Of a DNA stretch of 36,081 nucleotides, positions 1 through 7,300 are shown piece after piece (positions within the stretch are counted from its first letter, which is position 1; the number at the start of each line of letters is the position of its first letter). Location: NCBI GenBank assembly GCA_002371215.1, contig DFGL01000083.1:1-36081 (forward strand). The letters run 5' to 3'. Below the pieces are notes generated by a model. The model had not been told where the DNA came from. It did not search any database and worked only from the letters and a program-made list of their open reading frames with translations. The DNA is from Ruminococcaceae bacterium UBA3751 (GTDB lineage: Bacteria > Bacillota > Clostridia > Oscillospirales > Acutalibacteraceae). A program made the position numbers and the translations under genes.

Positions 1-315
1 TTTGAAACAGGCGTTCATTAAACCGTCAATTTTATCTGCATCAGCAAAGCTTGTGCCTTTTTTGCTCATGTTGATGGTACGGTATTCGCCCGCCCAGTCG
101 TAGATATCCTCAAAGAGAAACTTATGAATCGCTTTGTAATGAGCAACATCAAAGGTGCTGCAAAACGGCTCCTTTTCAAACTCGCTGGCTTTTGCAAGCG
201 TTACCGCTGCTTCAAACTCCTTCAGCTTTTTATCGTCTTTTATACCGAGTTTATTAATCAGACAGGATGTACCTTCATAGCAATCCTCGGTAATAGCGTC
301 AATACTGTATCCCAT
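1..315 (-). CDS. Fic/DOC-family toxin, N-terminal part (cut by window edge)
   Basis: I translated the minus strand from the ATG at 315; the reading frame stays open to base 1, so only about 105 N-terminal residues are visible. They include HYKAIHKFLFEDIYDWAGE followed by YRTINMSKKGTSFA, the typical Fic-domain segment before the catalytic loop (family pattern: H..IH..LF.DIY.WAGE.R...). The HPFxxGNGR active-site motif would lie beyond the window, so activity cannot be judged. Fic enzymes usually transfer AMP or another nucleotide moiety from a nucleotide to a hydroxyl group of a target protein. The start codon overlaps the stop of the upstream antitoxin by one base (TAATG), which implies translational coupling and a toxin-antitoxin operon. 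Confidence 0.85.
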   Translation of the reverse strand, partial: MGYSIDAITEDCYEGTSCLINKLGIKDDKKLKEFEAAVTLAKASEFEKEPFCSTFDVAHYKAIHKFLFEDIYDWAGEYRTINMSKKGTSFADADKIDGLMNACFK

Positions 316-485
316 TATGAATTAATCCCTTGCATCGTTTTAACTGTGGCGATATATTCCGCCATTGTAATTTCTTTGTTCAACAGTTTTTCACACAGTT
401 TTTTGTATTCAGGCAGAATTACAAAGCCTTCCATTTCAAGGGAGGCGGCAGCATTACTAATTGCTTTTTCATTGATAGGACTCAT
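315..485 (-). CDS. Fic antitoxin, VbhA-like, 56 aa
   Basis: This is a short ORF beginning MSPINEKAIS at the ATG at 485, with AGGAGTG about 6 bases upstream. A longer reading from 575 is possible but lacks a ribosome binding site, so the 485 start is preferred. The helix ISNAAASLEMEGF contains S-L-E-M-E-G, a match to the [S/T]xxxE[G/N] inhibitory motif of class I Fic antitoxins, whose Glu blocks productive ATP binding in the Fic active site. The C-terminal half has the acidic, helical look of VbhA-type antitoxins (EITMAEYIATV). Its stop overlaps the start of the Fic gene by one base. Family assignment is from motif and neighbour, not from a search. Confidence 0.8.
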   Translation of the reverse strand: MSPINEKAISNAAASLEMEGFVILPEYKKLCEKLLNKEITMAEYIATVKTMQGINS

Positions 486-506
486 AGTATCACTCCTGTT
501 GTTATT

Positions 507-535
507 AGTATATATCAAATCGCCGAAACAATCAA
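507..535 (-). promoter_or_regulatory. Sigma-A-type promoter of the antitoxin-Fic operon
   Basis: On the minus strand TTGATT (535-530) is separated by exactly 17 bases from TATACT (512-507), about 20 bases upstream of the antitoxin start codon. No clear operator palindrome is visible around it. Confidence 0.65.
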
Positions 536-631
536 GCGCAATATTTCCGTTAAGCAATGGCAAGCAACAAGGCATTTCAATAAATGGTTGAAGTGCTTAT
601 TTTTTTGCTCATTATTGCAGACACCTCGACC

Positions 632-669
632 AAAACAACCGACCTATCGTTTGGCAGGTCGGTTGTTTT
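632..669. terminator. Perfect 14-bp hairpin, possible bidirectional terminator
   Basis: AAAACAACCGACCT (632-645) pairs perfectly with AGGTCGGTTGTTTT (656-669) around a 10-base loop. The stem ends in TTTT on either strand, so it could act in both directions, but there is no long U-tract. The 14 bases CACCTCGACCAAAA at its left arm (622-635) occur again at 777-790, at the start of the next hairpin element, so both may belong to one family of structured intergenic repeats. Confidence 0.45.
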
Positions 670-696
670 CATTGATACACGACTTGAAACGAAACA

Positions 697-754
697 CCGC
701 TTGTCACCGCCGAAAGCGGCGAGAAGCGGGAGAAACAGTCCGGTGGACTGTTTC
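697..754. repeat. Cluster of nested hairpins in non-coding DNA
   Basis: CCGCTT (697-702) pairs with AAGCGG (724-729) and encloses a second stem, CGCCG (708-712) with CGGCG (717-721). Immediately after lies GAAACAGTCC (732-741) paired with GGACTGTTTC (745-754) around a 3-base loop. No plausible gene crosses it. The 486-950 stretch holds no convincing coding region: the ORFs here lack ribosome binding sites and conserved features. Confidence 0.5.
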
Positions 755-773
755 GTTGTTGAGAATAAAATCC

Positions 774-849
774 TGTCACCTCGACCAAAAAGACGGGTTT
801 TCTAATCCGTCTTATTTTTATGCAAATCGCTCTAAATCGGCTTAAACAG
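774..849 (+). repeat. Dispersed intergenic repeat, copy 1
   Basis: This 76-base element begins TGTCACCTCGACCAA and ends CGGCTTAAACAG. It aligns over its length with 27825-27901, in the same orientation. The core hairpin GACGGGTT....AATCCGTC (792-811) is kept in both copies: the second has AACCCGTC, and the changed base here still allows G-U pairing, which suggests selection on RNA structure. Read in one frame both copies give DQ(K/R)DGFSNPS, but no ribosome binding site or consistent ORF supports a protein. Confidence 0.6.
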
Positions 850-950
850 GCATTATACGCAATTCGAAAGAATCTGAATGGCTTACTTGGGTTGCCATCA
901 GTTAGTTAGAGTTGGTTTGAATGTCAACTCATTGCCAACCGCTTTGCAAC

Positions 951-986
951 AAAAAAACAGCCACGGTTGTTGTAAGCCGTGGCTGT
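951..986 (-). terminator. Terminator of the 214-aa hypothetical gene
   Basis: ACAGCCACGG (957-966) pairs with CCGTGGCTGT (977-986). On the minus strand the stem is followed by a run of Ts (951-956). It lies just downstream of the stop of the minus-strand gene ending at 991. Confidence 0.85.
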
Positions 987-990
987 AAGA

Positions 991-1635
991 TTATTCTGTC
1001 ATTTTCCAAATATGCCCATTAGGCATTTCAACAATATAACCTTTTTCTCTTTGGATAATTGAACCGTCAGACATCTTTCTTGTAATAATTTCTTCTCGAT
1101 AATCCGGGTCTTCTATCCATTTTGATGTAATAAAGGTGTCACCGTCAATACAGAACAATGTTTCATTACTTTCCAATTTATACTTTGCTTTAACAGGATA
1201 TATAAACTCAACATTATCATCGTTAACATTAGATTTTACCAGCATAAACGGTTCTTTTTCTATACGAAGGTTAACAAAATCTCCACCTTCTTCAAATGGT
1301 AATTCTGTTATGAGCGACAGTTTTTTCTCCTGAATAAAGTATTCATACATCTGTATTACTCTGATGTTAAAATCATAGCGTAATAAACCAAAAGAATTAC
1401 TTTCATTACTGTAAACAGGATTTTCAATAAAAACATTTTTAGTAAGCGTAAAAGGTTCGATAATTGTTCCGTCAACATTGAAAAGCAATAAACGAGTACC
1501 CGTGAATTCTCCTTTATAGTCCTCTATTTCATCTGCATCTACCCAAGACGGCGACTTACCATAAAACCATTCGTTCGTGCCGTTTATCTTTTCAGGATAG
1601 TATTCTTTGTAACCTTTGAATAATCTGTATTCCAT
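991..1635 (-). CDS. Hypothetical protein, 214 aa
   Basis: This is an ORF with an AAGGAG site at good spacing before the ATG at 1635, its own promoter and its own terminator, so it is a monocistronic, expressed-looking gene. The protein begins MEYRLFKGYKEYYPEK and has no signal peptide or membrane segment. It is rich in aromatic and acidic residues and looks mostly beta-stranded; the last third has a repeated hairpin-like pattern (SDGSIIQREKGYIVEMPNG). I do not recognise the family. Single-copy small genes of this kind near toxin-antitoxin modules are sometimes immunity proteins, but nothing here shows it. Confidence 0.75.
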   Translation of the reverse strand: MEYRLFKGYKEYYPEKINGTNEWFYGKSPSWVDADEIEDYKGEFTGTRLLLFNVDGTIIEPFTLTKNVFIENPVYSNESNSFGLLRYDFNIRVIQMYEYFIQEKKLSLITELPFEEGGDFVNLRIEKEPFMLVKSNVNDDNVEFIYPVKAKYKLESNETLFCIDGDTFITSKWIEDPDYREEIITRKMSDGSIIQREKGYIVEMPNGHIWKMTE

Positions 1636-1664
1636 TATTACTCCTTGCTATTTTTATTAATTTG

Positions 1665-1693
1665 ATAATACCATATTCAACATAATAATTCAA
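1665..1693 (-). promoter_or_regulatory. Promoter of the 214-aa hypothetical gene
   Basis: On the minus strand TTGAAT (1693-1688), a 17-base spacer and TATTAT (1670-1665) with an upstream TG (extended -10, TGGTATTAT). It lies about 30 bases before the start codon. Confidence 0.6.
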
Positions 1694-1897
1694 TATCTAT
1701 ACTCTCCTTGACCTGCACCAGTCAATAAAAGCGGATTTCATAAAATAAGGGTATTAATGTACAAGTTAAGCAAGATTCATCTAATTTCTTCTGTTTTATA
1801 GTTGTTTTTTAATAAAAAATAATATATAATATAAAGCATAATCTATTTTAAAATTTTTTATCAATAATTTTGTGTCACCTTTTTGTTACCGCCGATA

Positions 1898-1906
1898 TGT
1901 TATTAT
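1898..1906 (+). promoter_or_regulatory. Possible extended -10 promoter of the surface-protein operon
   Basis: TGTTATTAT (1898-1906) fits an extended -10 element about 37 bases before the first start codon. No good -35 hexamer stands at the expected distance (the region reads CTTTTTG), which would suit a promoter that depends on an activator. The rest of 1694-1897 is very AT-rich, with no gene. Confidence 0.4.
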
Positions 1907-1942
1907 AGTGGCAATGAGAAAAATGAAAACGAGGGCGAAGAT

Positions 1943-4336
1943 ATGAAGCACCGTAAAATTAAAACGATTATTTCCTGCTTAGCGGCGAGTGTTATACTGT
2001 TTTGCGTGACCGCTTTCTCAAGCGTTGCGTTTGCCGATACAAACGTCAGCACCGAGGCTGAACTCAAGGCTGCTTTGTCTGCAGGAGAGAACATAGTTAT
2101 GACAAGCGATATTAAGCTCGGCTCCTGTATGAAAATTGAGTCGGGCAACGTTACGCTTGACCTTAACGGCTACAAGCTGTACAGAGAGCTAAGCTCAGCG
2201 AGCTCCGACGGCAGCGTAATTGAAATCGCTAAAAACGGCAGCCTTACAATCAAAGACAGCTCTAATTCTACCGGAACGATTACGGGCGGCTTTGCAAATT
2301 ACGGCGGCGGTATTGCAAATTACGGTACGCTTGTTATTCAGGGCGGAAGAATTATGGGCAATCAGGCTTCAAATAACGGCGGAGGCATTAATGCGGCGCT
2401 AGGCAGTAAAACAACAATTGAGAATGCAACCGTTATGAAAAATGACGCTAAAAACGGCGGCGGCATCAATATTGAAGTAGGCGCTCAGCCCGTTGAAATG
2501 ACAAACACAATGGTTAAAAACAACACTTCGCTTTACGATGGCGGCGGTATTCAGAACCTCGGCGGCGTAATACTCAGCGATTGCGTTATTACAAAAAACA
2601 ACGCTTACGGTACAGGCAGCGGTATTTATGTAAATTACAACACCGTTTCCGTAAAGGGTGCAAACATTATAAAAAATAATACAGGTTCAAATATATATCT
2701 CAGAAACGATAAAAAGATTGACGTTGTAGGAAAGCTGGACGCAAAGTCGGAAATCGGCGTTTCGGGCGACAGCGCTAACAGAACCGTAACCAACGGTTAC
2801 TCCTCTTATCACAGCGAAGAACCAAGCAATTACTTCTTTTCAGACCTTGAAGGCGGCACCGTTAACTTCAGCGACGACAAAAAAGAGGTCAATACCTCTT
2901 GCGGTTACAGCGCGGTTGAGGTGTATGATGAAAATAACACCGTAACAAAATCCGAAACTTATCTTGACCCGAGCGACGCCTGGAACAAAGCAGTATCCTA
3001 TGCAGGCAGCACGGGTAAGGTTGTATGTAGGCTCGGCGCTAACTGGAACCATGACAGACTGCTCAGCGTAAGCGGCAATAAAAAGCTTACTCTTGATCTT
3101 AACGGCTTTTATATTCTCCGCACAAGAGATGGTGAGGACACCGAAAACGGCAATATATTTACCGTTGAAGACGGCGCAACCTTTACAATTGCCGATTCCA
3201 GACCGAAAAGCAAGGGCTACGACGGTTTTAAGGGAGGCGTTATCGCAGGCGGATGTAATGATACTGACGGCGGCGGAATTATCGTAGGCAAGGACGCAAG
3301 CCTTTACATAGAAGGCGGTATGCTTTATAACTGCTATGCCGACGGCGACGGCGGCGGAATTTATATTGACAGCAACGCAAAGAAGGTTGATATCAGAAAC
3401 TGCCGTATTGTAAACTGCACGGCTGATTCCTTTAAAGCTGACGGCGGCGGAATTTACATCTGCAAAAACGATTTTACAATGATTGATTCAAGCATTGAGG
3501 GCTGTTATTCAAATGATAACGGCGGCGGCGCATGCATTGATTCAGACGGCTCGGGTAGCGGAAATTTATCTTTCAAAAATGTCATCTTCTCAAACAATAT
3601 TGCCGAGGATGACGCAGGCGCACTGGCGATATGGAACTTTGATGACGACGGCGACTATTTAATGTTTAACGGCTGCAATTTTATGTCAAATTCATGCAAT
3701 AGCTCTGATGGCGGCGCAGTTTATATTGACGGTACCAGCAACGTGTTTACATTGTTTAAAAATTGCAACTTTATGTATAACGAGTCGGGCGATGAAGGCG
3801 GCGGAATGTTCGTGAATGATGACAATGTTGTACTTGCAAGCTGCCTTTTTACAGAAAACGAATCAGAGGGAAAGGGCGGCGCTATATATCTTGACGATAA
3901 TAACGACCTTAACATTAAAGGCCTGATGATTATCAAGGATAATAACGGCGAAGGAAACTTCAACAATCTTTATATACACAGGGGCTGGGCGACCGGCGGA
4001 AACAACCATATTTACAGCGGCGGACTTTATGAAGGCTCTTATGTTGGATTAAGTTTTGCGTTACAACAGAATTATGAACTTGTCAAAAACGCTGTAATAT
4101 ATCAGGAAAAATTCTTCCATTGTGAACAACCGGATTTTACAATTAAATTCGAACAAAAAGGAGAACGCTTCGATTCTACTATTATCACAACAGAGGGCAC
4201 CAGAACGGCTTCCATATTCGGTAAGGGTTCGGTTATTGTGATTATTTCAATCGCGATTGCAGCACTTGCTGCAGGACTTACGGCAATTGCAGTTAAAAAG
4301 AAGAAGGGAGAGAAAGATAATGAAGATGACGAATAG
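1943..4336 (+). CDS. Exported parallel beta-helix surface protein with C-terminal membrane anchor, 797 aa
   Basis: I start at the ATG at 1943 rather than the open upstream frame at 1883, because MKHRKIKTIISCLAAS begins a classic signal peptide (cleavage near AFA-DTN, residue 31) and a GAGGGCG site precedes it. The mature protein has many short beta-helix turns with GGGI, as in Pmp-like and pectate-lyase-like right-handed helices. There are two units, about residues 33-290 and 350-740, each opening with the same LTLDLNG(Y/F) strand and a gly-rich entry, so the gene looks internally duplicated. Residues 760-786 form a transmembrane helix followed by KKKKGEKDNEDDE, an anchor without LPxTG. It is the first gene of the operon and overlaps the next by 17 bases. 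Likely role: carbohydrate or surface binding; no catalytic residues can be assigned. Confidence 0.88.
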   Translation: MKHRKIKTIISCLAASVILFCVTAFSSVAFADTNVSTEAELKAALSAGENIVMTSDIKLGSCMKIESGNVTLDLNGYKLYRELSSASSDGSVIEIAKNGSLTIKDSSNSTGTITGGFANYGGGIANYGTLVIQGGRIMGNQASNNGGGINAALGSKTTIENATVMKNDAKNGGGINIEVGAQPVEMTNTMVKNNTSLYDGGGIQNLGGVILSDCVITKNNAYGTGSGIYVNYNTVSVKGANIIKNNTGSNIYLRNDKKIDVVGKLDAKSEIGVSGDSANRTVTNGYSSYHSEEPSNYFFSDLEGGTVNFSDDKKEVNTSCGYSAVEVYDENNTVTKSETYLDPSDAWNKAVSYAGSTGKVVCRLGANWNHDRLLSVSGNKKLTLDLNGFYILRTRDGEDTENGNIFTVEDGATFTIADSRPKSKGYDGFKGGVIAGGCNDTDGGGIIVGKDASLYIEGGMLYNCYADGDGGGIYIDSNAKKVDIRNCRIVNCTADSFKADGGGIYICKNDFTMIDSSIEGCYSNDNGGGACIDSDGSGSGNLSFKNVIFSNNIAEDDAGALAIWNFDDDGDYLMFNGCNFMSNSCNSSDGGAVYIDGTSNVFTLFKNCNFMYNESGDEGGGMFVNDDNVVLASCLFTENESEGKGGAIYLDDNNDLNIKGLMIIKDNNGEGNFNNLYIHRGWATGGNNHIYSGGLYEGSYVGLSFALQQNYELVKNAVIYQEKFFHCEQPDFTIKFEQKGERFDSTIITTEGTRTASIFGKGSVIVIISIAIAALAAGLTAIAVKKKKGEKDNEDDE

Positions 4337-7300
4337 AATTAACAAAAAAATAACAAAGGCTATTTGCATTTTTCTTGCGCTCTTTATGGGGCTTCTTCTC
4401 CCCTTGCAGGTATATGCAGGCTCATATAACGTTAAATATCTCAGCGATATTAAGCTGTATTATGCTAAAAGTGCTGACGAAGCCAAAACAGGCCTTGAAA
4501 AAGAGGGTTACACTTTCTTAAACAATAACCTTAATAACGGCACGGAAAGAGATACTCAGGTTTATCTCGGCTATAAAACCACCACAAACTCGGATATGGC
4601 AATTACGGATATCCGTATGCTCGGTATGGAAAGCGGCTTTCAGCTCTACGACTACCGTCAGATGGTGGAATATCTTAAAAACGAGCAATCCGGCACGGCT
4701 TACACTATGCTTGAGGCTGCAACTGAATTTATTCAGAATTACGAAAATAAAAATCCCAAGGCGCTTAGCGCTTATAAGGGACTGAATCTCTTTTACGTTG
4801 ACGAAGCTAAGATGAATCTCGGCGATTACATTATTGCAGGAAAGGCGGACCTTGATTTCTTTATGTCAATGCTGATGAAATCAAGCGCGGCAACACTCAA
4901 TGCAGTAATAGGCTTTTTAAACGCAGGCATTACCCCCTTTGAAAACGCTTATGACGAGGAAGAGGGCGAAACCGTTTCAAAAAACTGGGCGCAGCAGCTG
5001 CCCGAAAGCTCTGTTTATGATATTCTCGAAAACCATCCTACCGCGGATGATTTAAAGAATATGAAAAAGCAGTATAACGATAACGCCAAGGAAACCTTCA
5101 AGCAAATTCAGTCTTTCGTTACGTATTACGAAAATGCTGTTGCAAGAAGTCCGAAGGGCGCTTCAGGCGTTAGCAAGAAGACGGCTAAGGAAGCGATTGC
5201 AGAATCCGATGAGCTTGAAGCAAAGGACGCTGACGTTGTTTATATTGAAGCATATAACGAGCTTAATAAATATCCTTTCACTGACGAGATGACCGTTGGC
5301 GAATGGATTATGGATATCGGCCATCAGACCTCTGATGAGATAGATTTGCAGGAGTTATATCCCCTTGTTGACGTAATGAGCGACGCTCAGAACGATTTAG
5401 TTGCCGATACGGGCTTTTTAACCGCTGTTTCAAACCTTGGCGAAAACGTTGAATTAACCGAATTTGAAAAAACGCTGCCCGACGTAAAAACGGCAATAAA
5501 GCAATATAACAATACGGAAGCCCTTTCCGTTTGGGATAATGCGGACGATGAGCTTGAGGATTCAACAATTGCTTTCACATCTGAAGCTGTAAGAAGGCAG
5601 AGCGCCAATAATCTTTTAATAAAAAGCGAGGAAAAGGATACCTTCAGCGAGCGCTTTGAGCTTGTTGCAAAATGGGTAACCCTTTCAGTAGGCATTCTTT
5701 CCGTTGTTGTTTTTGTAACCTCAAAGATTGTTATAGCAATTGCAAGTGCGGCAAGCTCTGCTGCTCTGGCATCTACGCTTGCCTCAATAATTTCCGTAGT
5801 CGGAGTTATCGGAGCCGTAAGTATGTGGGTCGGCGCTATTGCAGCGGTTGCAACGGTCGGCATACTGATTTATTTGTGGATAAAATGGTTGACGGAGGAC
5901 GATGACGAGCCTAAGGAATCTATTGAAATGCCCGCTTATGTTATTGATTCTCAAACAGGAGCAGAAGGCACTGTCCTGACGGTTAAATATAAAACCGTCC
6001 TTGCCAACAAGGACCATGACGGTAATTACTGCGGCGACCTTAACGGATGGGAAGAGAAGCGTTGGAATGCTATTTGCTTTACAAGGGATAAAAACGTTGG
6101 CAGCCCGATTTGTATGGATGACGAGAATAATATCTTCAAGGTTGTTCAGGGCGAATCAAAAACTCCTGACGGCTATGCGCCTCTGCGCCATTTCGGAGAA
6201 AGAACTGCAGGCAACTGCAACCTCTATTGCTCAAAGGACAGTGTAAACGGAATTTTTCTCTTCTACCGCACTGAAAAGACCATACAAAACGAGGCGCCCG
6301 AAGCAAGCGAAAGCAGCTCAGAGGAAAAGAAAGCCGAAAACGGTTATTTATCAACTCTGTACATTGCAACGGAACGCACCGCAGCATTAGCTAAAGCAAA
6401 AATCCAAAGGCAGTCTTCAAAGTATTATATCTATGACCAGAATTTGTCACCTGATATGGGTTACGCCACCTACCTCGGCTACACCGTAACAAAGAACCCG
6501 AAGAATGCTATAACGGATATCCGCATTGCGCCTTATAACGGCAATAACTCTGTTACCTACGGAGAAACTCAATATGTATTTGCAGGAACGGCAGGCGTAA
6601 ATATGGGAAGCGGCGAAAGCGGTGCAGGCTCACGAAACGACGCGCTTATGTACACAACCAATGAAAACGCAGGCTCGCCGATTCTTGCCGATTCCTTCCA
6701 TATTACAAATTCACCTAACGACGCTACGGCAGGCTGGGAGCCTGTAATTCCCTTCGCCTGCGGAATTCCGTACAATTTCAACGTTAAGCATGTTAAAATG
6801 AACGGCGTTGACGGTCTTTCGGGAATCAGCGCAGAACGTAGTCAAAAGAATTTTGAAGGTGAGTATTATACACGCTGGGACCTTTTCCGTGACGTTTATC
6901 TATATTTTGAACCGTCGGTACAGTATACGGGCGGAGAAAAATACGTATCGGGATTATTTTTCCTCAGCGGTTATGACAGATATGATTATGCTAACAGTAA
7001 GGACACATCCGCGAGCAAGCTGGAAGAGCCCTTCAGTTCGTATATAAACAAAATAAAAAGCATTAAATATGTTAAGCTGACCGATGTAAACATCACACAG
7101 TCAATAAAAGATTATTTAGATGAATACGGCAGAAATTCCAGAACCTTTATGGGTTATACCTATACTCATAATCCAAAACGTGCTATCTATGATCTGGCGC
7201 TGTTCCAGGGTACGCCTTGCTCTGCCGGTCTGCCCTATTCCGTTAGCAAAAAGCAAACGGATAAAAGCACGTTGAGTTATATTGCTTCAACTATGTATTC

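Noticed and set aside
124..591. Plus-strand ORF of 155 aa over the Fic/antitoxin genes
   Set aside because: It is antisense to two recognised genes, has no ribosome binding site and its hydrophobic content comes from the reverse reading of the Fic and antitoxin codons.
330..845. Plus-strand ORF of 171 aa through the hairpin region
   Set aside because: It runs antisense to the antitoxin and through structured non-coding DNA; the DGFSNPS end is only the translated dispersed repeat.
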